From contig NW_025954982.1 in NCBI RefSeq assembly GCF_022376445.1, positions 407,165-471,164 of the forward strand: 64,000 bases of DNA, given 5' to 3'. The notes under the pieces were generated by a model. It ran no database searches. It was not told where the DNA came from and saw only the letters and a list, made by a program, of their open reading frames with translations. Numbering within the stretch: position 1 is the stretch's first letter; each line of letters opens with the position of its first letter. Both the position numbers and the translations under genes were made by a program. Below are positions 25,944 to 36,461 of this stretch, piece by piece. Source of the DNA: Fomitopsis serialis. Taxonomy: Eukaryota; Basidiomycota; Agaricomycetes; Polyporales; Fomitopsidaceae.

Positions 25944-28538
25944 TCAAAGCAACTCATGCAGCGCTCGATCATATTGGTGCGGCATATGCGAGCTGAGCAT
26001 GTCTCCCGCGAAGACGACCTGGTCGAAGGCCCGCGGCACGTCGAGGACCTCAAATAGCCGCACCTTGTCCCCGCCCTTCGTGGGCTGCCCTTCAGCGTCG
26101 CGGAGACGGTGAGCGGGATGTAGGTCGCCGTCGCGCATCGCCCAGAGGACGCGCCCCGGAGGGAACAACTGCGTCATGTGCATGTTGGCTTCCAGCGTCT
26201 TGCGCATAGCGAGGAACTGCAATGCACATAATGGTCAGCGCACATATATATCGTACGGAATTACTATAATACGCACCCACTCCTCGTATCCCTCCTTCCC
26301 GTACCCGGCTTTCCACCTCAGCGCGCGCTTCGTGACCTTCGAGTAGCCTTCGCCATGTTCATCCTCTGCTTTGCACAGCCAGGCTGCACACCGTGTGAGG
26401 TCTCGCACACTCCCGAGCGAAAGGCGAGAAATGATGTCGGTCGAGTAAACGAAAGACACGATCAGCCCAGAGTCGGCCGCTATCTTTCCGAGAGCAGGAG
26501 TAGTCAAGCAAGGAGGGGCTAGGCAGTACGCCGATACCATACGCCGCCGGGGGAGTCCGGAGTATTGATGTGTGAGACGGGTGTATGGGTTTGCCCACAT
26601 CTATATTAGACGCATTGGTCCTTAGATGAAACTCTAAGACCGGCATTGTTTACTCACTAGTGCAAGAAGGGCTGCGACGCCTGCCCCGAGACTGTGACCG
26701 CATAGGACAAGCGCTTGAACATGCAATGTCAGCACGCATGCGTAAGATTGAGTGACAAAGACCTACAGTAGCCACGATTCCGTTTGAGCGCATCCCGAAC
26801 TGCAACATGCACAGGCTTCCCGGGAGCGCCCATCGCCCTCGCCATCTTGAGTATGCCGCCATGCACAAGATAAGTGGTGGTTTCAGAGTCTTTCCGTTCA
26901 CGGGGTTTGTGCGTCTCGTCTCCCAAGGATGAGCTAGGAAATTCCTGTCGGGGTTTCGTCTTTGGCGGAGGCGTTGAGATGTCGATCGGAAACGACCCAG
27001 GGATGCTCTCCAATTCCTCGTCAAACTCGCTCCAGACGTCCGCATCTTCCTCTGCCAGATCCGCCATTCGCCCTTTGCCTGTGCGCTTGGCTCGCGTTGG
27101 CGAGGGAGGAAAGGAGTGGAGCTCGAACGGTGTTGGTTCGCAGGTTAGATCGACTGCGACTTCGTTCAGGCTCATCGTTCCGCGGATGACAAGCACGACT
27201 TCACGGCGGACGTGGTCGGTCAGCACCCAGAAGCGAGGCATCATGTTCTCGGACCCAACAAAGGCAGTCGGTGGTCGCACGGAGGGCAGAGACTCGGACC
27301 CACCACTGGCCGAAGCTCCCTGCTATGCAGGAGAGGGTTAGGAGCGGGTTAGAAGAATGCCAGTAAACAAGCGCACCGAAGAGTCATCCGGGGTATGCGG
27401 GTGTGATTTGGCGTAATTCATGAAAATTTCATGATCATGTCGTCCTAGGAGGACGCTCCACCACGAGTATGACGGTTTGCCGGGGACTGACTGTGTTTCA
27501 TCAACGGTCACCTTGTGATGTCTGTCCTTGACTTCCTCCTCCGATGCGTTCACTGCATGTTCGAGTTTGAGCTCTTCCTGCTTCTTCTCGGTGACGCCAG
27601 ATCCTAGCCCGGACTCAGGCCAAGGGGATACACCGAAGAAGAGGAGGCTTGGTCCACCGTAGCCGCCTAGAACGAGTTTCGACAAACGTCGAAGAGTTTG
27701 CTTGGTCGCTTTCATTTGGTGTGTATTAGAAAGGTCCGCGGAATACGTCCTCGAGCCTGCGAGCGGCGAGTTGCTTGGAGTAGACGTGGGTGCTTCCCCA
27801 ATATCTGCTGTCACGATTTGGCCACCGTGACTTGGATAGACCACGTCGGACATTACGCGAACTTCAGATATCTTGCGTTCTCTGGGGCGCTCAGGAGTGT
27901 CTACAGAGTTCCGTCGCGTTTGCACTTCGTCATGAACGGGAATCTCCCGCAACACCTGGAACCATCGCCGTTCCTGATACTCGCTGGTGACGCCTTGCAA
28001 TGTCGCCCAGCCCATGAGAGCCTTCGCTATCTTGACCACTCCGTATCGCTCCTCCGGTAGTCCATCTCTATCCGCAGGCTCAGACCATTCCCTCCGAACT
28101 AGCTGGACAAAACTAGCCAGCGAAAAACTAGCCTCGTCACTGCCAGGGAATATAGTCGTGAGCGAAGACAGTGTAGAATGCGCAGCGATCAGAGAGGTAG
28201 AAGTAAGAGATTCTCCAAAAAGGATCGGTGCGAGAGCAAGCGACTCGATTGCAGATATTGCTGTAGAGACCGCACCGCCTAATATTTCACCGGCCCCAAT
28301 GCTGCCGCCGAAGAGAGCACGGTCGACCACGGTCCCAGTCAAGCCTACAGCAGTTGACGCGACGCCCCGTGTGATAGAGAACTGTAATCAATTTCTTTAG
28401 TATGCGTGATACGATGGAAGCTCTGCAGAAACGTACGCCGAGCTTTGTACCCGCTTTGGCGGCGGAGAAGCCCAACATTGTCGTCGTCGACGCGACGTCA
28501 AGCCCCATACGGCTCCATTTATCCCATTTTGAAGACAT
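25944..28538 (-). CDS. class 3 lipase, sn1-specific diacylglycerol-lipase-like
   Basis: Likely a membrane-associated serine lipase acting on diacylglycerols. The start at 28536-28538 gives MSSKWDKWSRMGLDVASTTT. The N-terminal region is Ala/Gly/Leu-rich (VGLTGTVVDRALFGGSIGAG, LGGAVSTAISAIESLALAPI) and could contain one or two membrane segments. A long charged, Ser/Thr-rich linker follows. The lipase core starts with ENMMPRFWVLTDHVRREVVL, the oxyanion-region motif VLVIRGTMSLNEVAVDL, and the nucleophile elbow ALVLCGHSLGAGVAALLAL at about 26650-26710. Further on lies LFPPGRVLWAMRDGDLHP, then HMPHQYDRALHELL. This order matches DAG lipases, which have an insert between the oxyanion strand and the elbow; here it is a Pro/Ser/Glu-rich loop. 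Several introns, in frame throughout. The catalytic Asp/His were not all located with certainty. Confidence 0.85.
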
Positions 28539-28939
28539 TGTCAAGGATGCGTAGGCATGAAGTGGGCCGCTTCAACGTTAAGTTGGTGGTATCAGTTCAA
28601 GGGTCCCTCATGTCGATGTCACCTTCAACTGCACAACACGACCGACTGGCACACGACAGCCACAACCAAGCAGCCACATCGCCCAACCATGTGATTCTCG
28701 CCGGCGAAGAGCGCTTAAGTTTAGCCGGTAAGTACCGCCACCAAACCGCCACTGCCAGTGGTTGTCAACTCTTGCTCAATATGGAAATCCGTCCTGCCGC
28801 GCGTTTGTCGCCCTTGTAACTAAACCTGACCGTCGATGTTCTGCCACTCGAGTGCCGGTGGCTCAAGCTAACTTCTTTGTATCTTCGCATCAAAGCCCTT
28901 TCCTTCAAGCTTCGTAGCATCGACTCCGTATTGGGCTTC
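28539..28939. promoter_or_regulatory. divergent promoter region between the lipase and the dynamin-family gene
   Basis: About 400 bases between two head-to-head starts. No clear TATA box; no coding sequence recognised. Confidence 0.45.
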
Positions 28940-31900
28940 ATGTCTGGTCGCGATGTCAATCTGTCGTCCGAGAGCGGCTACGCGCGCCGCCGGAAGCTGT
29001 TGCTCACACTGACAAAGGAACTACGAGCTATTGGGTAAGTCTCCTAGTACTGGAATAATACCTTCGTCCGAGAGGACTTCCGAGCTTTCCGCTATCACCA
29101 GATGTTCAATAGATGAGTCTGACACTGGATTGGTAGGGCACATGCGCATTTGGATCTACCGCGCATCGTCGTCATTGGTAATCAAAGTGCGGGCAAATCC
29201 AGCTTGATAGAAGCCATATCCGGGGTTTGATCTTTTCTCTACCTGGTCCATCATATACTCGACGCTCACAGCGTTGTGCATAGATTAAAGTGCCACGCGA
29301 TGCGGGCACATGCACTCGTTGTCCGATGGAATGCCGACTTCTATCATCGGACAAACCATGGTCGTGTCAAATATCCATACGGTGGGAGGTTCATTCGGAT
29401 GGCAGACGCAGGAACAACGTCGAGGAGGTTCCTTTTGGCGCCGTACTGACAGAGAAAGCCGAAGTTGAAATGATGCTCAGGCGTGCTCAAGCCGCCGTGT
29501 TGAATGCTGAAATACCCCCGAGTCGATTTCTCGTCATGGATACAGCCAAACTAAACGACGTGCAACCTCAAGGTTCCTCAAATTCTGTACCGTTCTCTCA
29601 AAACGTAGTCTGCGTCGACATCTCGGGTCCCGACCTAACTGATCTGTCCTTTGTTGACCTCCCCGGTAAGCAGGCTATGTCAGTGGCTTTCCTAGGAACC
29701 AGTGGCTAATAGCCAACTTAGGAATCATACAGAATGCTGACCAGAATGTTGTTCTCTCTGTTGAGCGCATGGTTCGGACATACATATCTGGCACATGCTT
29801 GATCGTGGTTGCATTGCCTATGAGTGGTATGTCCCACTGCACTTCGCACAGGAGTAATGACACAATGATGATATCTCGCCTCTCAGATGATATCGAGAAT
29901 CAACGAGCTCTCAGACTTGCTCGTGAGGCGGACCGGGACGGTTCGCGAACAATAGGTATGTGCATAAACCTGGCTTGAATTTGGAACCTCACGTTGTACG
30001 TTCCCTACCAGGCGTGATGACCAAACCTGATACCCTCGGCGCCGGCTCTATCAAGGCAAAACAGCTTTGGCTCGACATCCTTGAAGGGCGAGCTCAATCG
30101 CATCGTCTTCGCCACGGCTACTACTGTACACGCCAGCCCGACGATGCAGAACGCTCTGCTGGAATCACATTTGCAGAGGCACGTGAAGCAGAGGTGCAAT
30201 TTTTCGCGGACATGGCACCGTGGAACACCTCTGTGGAACAGAAACGTTTCGGGACTAACAACCTAGTGAGGTATCTTAGCGGCATGTTGACCGACATCAT
30301 CAATAGCGTGTAAGTGCATCGTCGTTTCCTTGAAATATACGTGAAGCTTGCTAAAATAACTCCGCACAGTATACCTAAGCTCCAACGGGATGTCGACGAT
30401 AAGCTCGCTGCCTGCTACACGGAACTGAAGAGCATGCCACAGCAGATAACCGGCGAACAGACGTCATACGTGCTCCGCCTTCTCACATTGTTCTATCGGG
30501 ACGTTCACTCATACGTTGATGGCGGACCACGTACCGAGTGCCTAGTACAGAAGAATAGGCAGGAATACGAGAACCTCAAGCGTGCCATCCACTCGACCGC
30601 TCCAAGATTTATACCGTTGTTGTCGGCCGAGGATGCACCTGCGAATTCAAGTTCCGACCCCCGCCGACTAGTCAATGTAGACAGTGAAGATGAGGAACCA
30701 ACAAAGACAGACACGGATCATGGGACGCGTACCGAAGCCATGTATTTGAGCGATATGCGCCTCCACATCCAGAGGTGCGTCTGCCGGATTGTGTGGTCAT
30801 TCAATTCAAGTCTGAGAAACGTTCCGTGTTACTCAGATCCACGACGCGCGAGCTCCCATTCAACGTTCCGTATCCCGCGAAGACGGCACTCATTAGATCC
30901 TTTCAAGCAACATGGGAGCAAGCAAGCATAGATTGCTTCGAGCGCATTCAGAGGTATTTCAGATACATACTTTCGCAGCTGATACGTTCGCGATTTGGAC
31001 GTTTCAAGAAACTCGAAAGCACGGTTGAGTATGTGCCACTGTTCTCGATGTTTGTTACCAGTGATTGATTCATAACGATGATAGCGCCGCTATCACGGAT
31101 TTACTAGGTGCTCGCCGCACTGCGACACTCGAGCAGATCGTAACCCTGCTCAAGTTTGAGAGTACGCCCTTCACCCAGAATACCCATTATCTATCAGATA
31201 CGACGGCAAAGACGCTCGCGCGTTACAAGGACATACGTGAGGGTAAGATTCGCAATGATGTGCATCGCTTGCCCGGGGTCGACTTAGCTCCTCTGGGGAA
31301 CCCATCCGATGCCGAGGGGAACCACATACGTGAGTACTATGCTCACTCATTCTTGCTATTGATGTTCCTAACCTACGTGCCCATGCAGCTGGAAATCCGT
31401 TCGCACAGCTTGTGCCAAAACCTACAAGTTATCTGTCCCATCCACTGCGGCCGAGTACTCCGATCCCGGCTAGGGTGAACTTTGGTGGGGATCTGGCGGC
31501 TGCTGCCAACAGACCCGAAGCAGGTAACTCCGTTCCTTCGCTGTTGTCCGTGAACAGGCAAGGGCATCCTCAAGGCAGGTCAGTAGACCTGGAAGGGCAG
31601 TCTGCGCATGGACATCCGAGTCTTGCGAGGGAGTCTCAGCAACAGCCGCCAATTTCAAGTCGCCAGTGCAAGCGACTTCTGCCCAAGGTAAGTCAGAGCG
31701 CGTCTCGCTGACGAGATCAATATACTGGCAGGCATTGACGATTACAACAAATAATAGAATTCGCACGAACTGCATTCCACTTCGGTGATGGGGGCAGTGG
31801 CGCGACCCTGTTCGGAGTGACTTCCGAGACCTCTAAATCCAAACCTTCAGTGTGTGGTCCGTCTCCAGGATTTGTCGGATTCAGTCCAAAATCAAGTGCA

Positions 31901-32456
31901 AGCGGGACGGTATTTGGCGCCCCTGGCTCTCAGCGACCGCCGATTTCATCGGCTCTTTTCTCCTCTGACGGTCCTGAGCGGGTACGACTGGAAGCGGAGG
32001 CTCTTTCGGCATTGGCGAAGCTAGGCTACACTGGACTTACTGCGGATGATTTGGGAAAGCTCCATCCGCCCGACGAGTATGAGGAAGAACTGAACGTCAT
32101 GGCGGAAGTGCGAGCCTACTTTCAGGTCTCTTACAAGGTACGTTCCCCGTCGCTAACCGCGTTACTTGATGGGCGGCCTCTGAATCCTTTCGTAGCGCAT
32201 CATCGACTACATCCCTCTTGCCATCGACCATACGTTCCTCTTCGCTTTTGCTGAAGCTCTACAACCGCATCTCATCGAGGACCTGGCACTCGGGAAGCCT
32301 GATGCTGCGGCTCGTTGCGCGACGTACCTCGTTGAAGACCTCGATATCGTTACCCGCAGACAAGAGTTGATAGGGAGGAAGACGAGCCTGAAGAAGGCGA
32401 GGATGGAGCTGATGAATGCGTCCCTCGCCGGTGTCGACCTATCCGCACCATCGTGA
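28940..32456 (+). CDS. dynamin-superfamily GTPase
   Basis: Large GTPase for membrane remodelling; its exact organelle cannot be told from sequence. The start ATG at 28940 gives MSGRDVNLSSESGYARRRKL. Exon 2 carries the P-loop LPRIVVIGNQSAGKSSLIEA, followed by the switch I region DAGTCTRCPMECRL. Then come DLTDLSFVDLPG (G3), GVMTKPDTLGAG (G4), the stalk (FERIQRYFRYILSQLIRSRF, ATLEQIVTLLKFESTPFTQN) and a GTPase effector domain at the C-terminus (IDYIPLAIDHTFLFAFAEAL, RKTSLKKARMELMNASLAG). The stop is at 32454-32456. About 12 introns, all consistent with GT-AG and in frame. Between stalk and GED lies a long disordered stretch with repeated Phe-Gly pairs (TLFGVTSE, GTVFGAPGS). The cysteines in TRCPMEC and the lack of a PH domain fit fungal Mx/Vps1-like members rather than classical dynamin. 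Confidence 0.87.
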
Positions 32457-33249
32457 GCCACTGGTAAAAGACTGCCATCTAACGGTCTCAGTTATCGAAT
32501 CATGTGTATTCCGAACTGCACACCTGCCGCATCACTTGTTTCACCAATTGTATAGTATATTCCTGAATCATGTATTGAACGTCTGATTCATCCGTAAGCA
32601 GTACGCATATGTAGGGGCCTGCCATGTCAGAGGCCCCCTCCGTGTGTGATATGAGAAGACGTTTTTCACGCCCATCTTTGACGTCGACTGCGGGGAAAAG
32701 TCCTTTGCAAACGACTCATATGCGCCGAATGGCTGCGCTTGATGTACGTTCCGTAGTCAGGTATGGATAGCCACACACACATACTAAGACCATCTTAGCA
32801 CATAAGTGCGCGCGGGTGGTGATAGGATTTCGGGCCATCCTTTCGCAGGTTGTCTGCCAGTGACCGAGTCTCCAATCGACGTCGACATGCAAGTAACTAG
32901 TTCTATCCTTGTCTTCGATACCTGCTATATCCGAGTCATCATACACGACCGCCTACTCAGCAGCACGACAAAACGGTCATGTCCCAGCGTAATAAATGTG
33001 AGCAGGGTGCTTCACTGGCAGATTCTCCGAGTCATACCTGACGCTCAATTACCGTCATACAATCGCCTTCCTGTCACCCGCAGCGCCCAGGCAGCCAAGG
33101 AACCTGACAAAAATGGTGTGTTGTGCACTGCGCAAGCGCACTGATTGTACTCGGGACCGCTACGGTAGTCGGACTAACGGCCCATGGGCGTATAAAGGGG
33201 CCTTGCAGAGCCTGAGCATGACAAACCAGTGCACTCTTTGCACAGACCA
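32457..33249. other. intergenic region upstream of the methyltransferase
   Basis: About 790 bases. The left part is AT-rich and should be the dynamin gene 3' UTR. The right part is the methyltransferase promoter, with a TATA box at 33191-33197. Small open frames (32716-32946, 32806-33144) have no recognisable similarity. Confidence 0.5.
33191..33197 (+). promoter_or_regulatory. TATA box upstream of the methyltransferase
   Basis: tataaag in the context gcgtataaaggggcc, 53 bases before the ATG at 33250. This is the clearest TATA element in the window. It suggests an inducible gene, in contrast to its housekeeping neighbours. Confidence 0.6.
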
Positions 33250-34079
33250 ATGATCGAACAACACCCTCAGACGCACGCACACGACGCCCCACATGGCCAC
33301 GGCCATGACTACGCGGCAGCGAACAAGCAGTACTTCGACGAGAACCCAACGTGTTCGAACGCCCGGACATTGTAGACGCCACCCGGCGCATCGCTGCCGG
33401 GATGCGCGAGAAGTATGCAGATCTTCAATGCCAGGACTACGACCGTATTGGATTATGCGTGCGGCGCTGGTAAGGGTCATCTTGTCATGCTAGAGGCTTA
33501 ATGACCGACTGGACTGTGTCTGCAGGATTGTTCTCCCGTGAGTTGAGTCCGCACGTCAAGTCGATCCTCGGCGTCGACACTGTCAGCCAGAAGGCAGTCG
33601 ACCAATACAACCGACAGGCATCGACGCACGGGCTGTCCGACAAGCTGAACTCGCTCTGCGTCGTGCTCAGAGGCGACGGCAAGCTGGATGGCTTCACGCA
33701 GCAGTTTGACGTAGTCCTGGTGAGCACTTTGTCATTCTCGAGCTCCCCATGTACTCATTGCGACATCCTCCAGTGTACGATGGCGTATCACCACTTCGGC
33801 TCGCCAGAGGACGTCACAAAGATTCTTGCCTCCGTCGTGAAGCCAGGCGGGTCGCTGCTGATCATTGACATCCTCGCGGATAGCACCCAGAATGACTTCG
33901 TCAAGGGAGAGAAGTACAAACACGTTGCTCACCGGGGAGGGTTCAACGAAGGTCGAATGAAGGACATGTTCAGCGCAGCTGGCCTTGTGGACTTCGAGAT
34001 GCAGGAATTGGTCTCTGGCCTGGCCATACAGGAGCATACCGTCACACTTTTCCTCACCCGTGGCGTGAAGCCTCTGTGA
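33250..34079 (+). CDS. class I SAM-dependent methyltransferase; two frame breaks in the first exon
   Basis: Predicted small-molecule methyltransferase; the substrate is unknown. The start ATG at 33250 gives MIEQHPQTHAHDAPHGHGHD and YFDENP. Then the frame changes to VFERPDIVDATRRIAAGMRE, and again to NARTTTVLDYACGAG (motif I, SAM-binding glycine loop). An intron near 33470-33530 and another at about 33720-33776 are in frame. The rest reads LSPHVKSILGVDTVSQKAVD, MAYHHFGSPEDVTKILASV, VKPGGSLLIIDILAD and the end VTLFLTRGVKPL, TGA at 34077-34079. Frame breaks lie just before 33351 (one base short) and just before 33427 (two short or one extra). Order and spacing match Methyltransf_11/25 proteins. 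Either the gene is broken or the assembly is wrong. Confidence 0.8.
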
Positions 34080-34155
34080 CTAGTAGTATGTAAATCAGAG
34101 TGCTGACAGTCTCATCTGAATAGAAGCCTTCGTGTCGCGAATCAGACATTGTGCC

Positions 34156-34183
34156 TTTGAGATAGTGCATTTGAGATAGTGCA
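34156..34183. repeat. exact tandem duplication of a 14-base unit
   Basis: tttgagatagtgca occurs twice in direct succession (34156-34169 and 34170-34183), in the 160-base gap between the methyltransferase and HNH genes. Confidence 0.9.
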
Positions 34184-34210
34184 ACAAACCCACATTGTAG
34201 GACTATCTCA
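34172..34210. repeat. 9-bp inverted repeat, possible hairpin between convergent genes
   Basis: tgagatagt (34172-34180) pairs with actatctca (34202-34210) across a 21-base loop. Its position between two convergent stop codons suggests a role in 3' end formation, or it may be chance. The stem is AT-rich and would be weak. Confidence 0.5.
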
Positions 34211-34240
34211 GCCCTTGCTTTCGACGACCTATATGTCCGA

Positions 34241-35391
34241 TCACTGTAGGCCGCTCAGCTTTTTCTCCATCACGTCCTCAAGGATCTCCTGTCCGATCAC
34301 TGTTTGCCATCTCTCGTCCTCGAGATTGATATCCTCAATCGTAGCTTCCCCGTCAAACTCGTCAAGGCCCATCTCCTCGAGAAATTCCTGGACTTTCCGA
34401 TGTGAATAGTCGGCAGTAATGTCACCGCCAACGAAGTGAACACACAAGGTGTGACGAAAGTGTTCACGGAAGAAGTCGCCTGACTTGGTCCCCGCCGGGA
34501 TTTTCTCAAGGCGAGAAGGCAGGCCGCAGCCTATGGCCGCTGCGTCAAATATTCGGACTCGGTACTCACCCTGGCGGCTCATTAGCAAACCTCGGTTGAG
34601 TGGGAGCCTCTGAGTGAAGATGTAACGAACGACTCACATCTACATCGACGCTGAACGCATTCGAGTGCCACAGTTTGTAGATATCGCTTCGCATAGTCAC
34701 CAAATTGTCGACGTCCTGGAAACCTTTGGCTCTGAGTAAGAGCTTTGATCTCTCTACTCCCAGGGTTGTGATCTAAAGCTGTCGTGAGTAGTTATTGCCA
34801 CGCAGAGTCTGATAAGAAAACGCACGTAGCGGACCATGCCGGGGGATAAATCCAATGCACATCTACAGGGCTACTTCCCGACTCGGATTGTGTAAAGATA
34901 CACTTGCCCTCGTCACGCGCAGAAGCTTGATCGCGGAGTGTATCTGGTATGTTGTACTGGGTGATCTCATAATAAGCGGCTAACGAGATGACTCGTATTC
35001 TGAGGGCCTCACTAATTCAAGCTCTCGGCACTGCCGGGTGTTGGTGTCATGTCGATAAACATCTGCTTCTTTGCTTCGAGCGACACGACAGAGTAGGAGG
35101 CATTGAAGGGAAGTGATAGGGAATGAAGGATCGCCGATCTGACCATGGTAAGCCAAGAACTTTCAAGTGCATGAATGAATATACCTACCCATGTAGTAAC
35201 AACCATAGTCCCCGGGGCCTAGAACATCGGAGATCGGGATAGTTTCGAGAGGTTCGGGACGGAAGCTAAAAGGGCGTTTGCGTCGCCACGAGACACGTTT
35301 GACCTCCATTGCGTCGACCCCACCAAGGCGGGAGATCATGTTGATCCAGCGGACTAGAGTACTGCCCGTGACGGAACCAACAATGTCCGAG
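34241..35391 (-). CDS. HNH-endonuclease-domain protein, 5' exon(s) unresolved
   Basis: Contains an HNH_2-like domain of the kind expanded in basidiomycete genomes, role unknown. An exon near 34830-34990 reads EALRIRVISLAAYYEITQYN, then RDEGKCIFTQSESGS and VDVHWIYPPAWSAT. An intron then joins ITTLGVERSKLLLRAKGFQD, VDNLVTMRSDIYKLWHSNAF and SVDVD, followed by EYRVRIFDAAAIGCG. The core pattern C-x-x-T, V-H-W-I-x-P and N-L-V-x-x-x-S-D-I-x-x-L fits HNH_2, with W after H where relatives often have I/L. The C-terminal part is FFREHFRHTLCVHFVGGDIT and KVQEFLEEMGLDEF, with the TGA at 34241-34243. Upstream exons at 35189-35391 (VGSVTGSTLVRWINMISRLG) probably belong to it, but I could not place the start codon or every splice. 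Confidence 0.65.
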
Positions 35392-36461
35392 CTGAAACCT
35401 ATATAGAGTGTTATGACAACACTATTCATCACAAAATATGCGCAAAAGCGCACAAGCCATAATTTCAGATGTAGGAGTCGAAGGCCACCATATGAAGACG
35501 TCTGCACGGCGTGATTGTGACCGCTTCGACGCATGCACTCGAGACATGGCCATACTAAAGCCAAAGACGATTGGTCTGAGGTGCAGAGCAGGGGTGATGA
35601 CGAGTTTTCAAACTGACGTTCAGAAATTGCCTTGTCTGATGATGGCCTAATCACGATTCGGATAAGTAAGTAGTGACACGACTCTACACGTACGTCAATT
35701 GTAACCTATGGATTGATTTGTCTGTCCATTTGTGCCGTTGTTTGGGCACGACGACTTTACATTGACAAGCTGCGTCAGCCTCAAACAGGTGCAATAGCTG
35801 CTAGGCTGCATAACGTCAGTCGCGAACAATCAGCATGGCTCCGGTCTATGATGCATCGAAATGACACTGAACGAGATAGATGGAACGTACAACCAATGAC
35901 AGTCGACGCGATACCGTGCAATGCAAGATTGAGACTAATACATATACTGTTCTTCACCTGTCAGTGATAGTCCTCGTGTCGATAGAACTCACCATGCAGT
36001 CATGACAGGACGACTACAGAAAGGATTCAAGATAACGTACTTGAACTACCTGCGAAACCGTTCGGGACTGAATACCCTGGAACAATCACCATCTGCAAAA
36101 GCCGATGCTAATAATCCGGGATCGAAGTACACAAACGAAACCGTGAAACGGTTTTGCACAAAGGTCGCAGATGTCAAAATAGTTCGAATGAAATGCGCGA
36201 ATGGTCGGCTCTGCATACGTGACAACCCATTTAAGCTTCAAAGCTTCAAGAACGAATCTGCGAAGCAAACGTCAATTGAGAACATCGGACTTTGTGTCAA
36301 AGCTTTACTCACCGATGTCAGCCAGACGAAACGCTGGCAACATGGTATAGGAAGAGAATCATGAGTGCATAGTCAAAGAGGGGTTCTCGAATTACCATGG
36401 ACACTAAGTAGCGGAAAGGAGCCCGGTATACGAATACGTAACAGCGTTCATCATTATCAGC
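35392..36461. other. region with no assignable gene upstream of the HNH gene
   Basis: About 1.07 kb. It could hold the HNH gene's missing 5' exons and promoter and the 3' UTR of the DUF2433 gene. On the - strand a protein-like run RPFAHFIRTILTSATFVQNR (about 36150-36210) is read in one frame and FVLEALKLKWVVTYAEPTIR in another, neither with a clear start. They may be remnants. No RNA gene or repeat seen. Confidence 0.35.

Noticed and set aside
35392..36461. A separate membrane-protein gene on the - strand
   Set aside because: Two protein-like runs exist, but each ends in a stop or has no start within a few codons, and no membrane segment is convincing.
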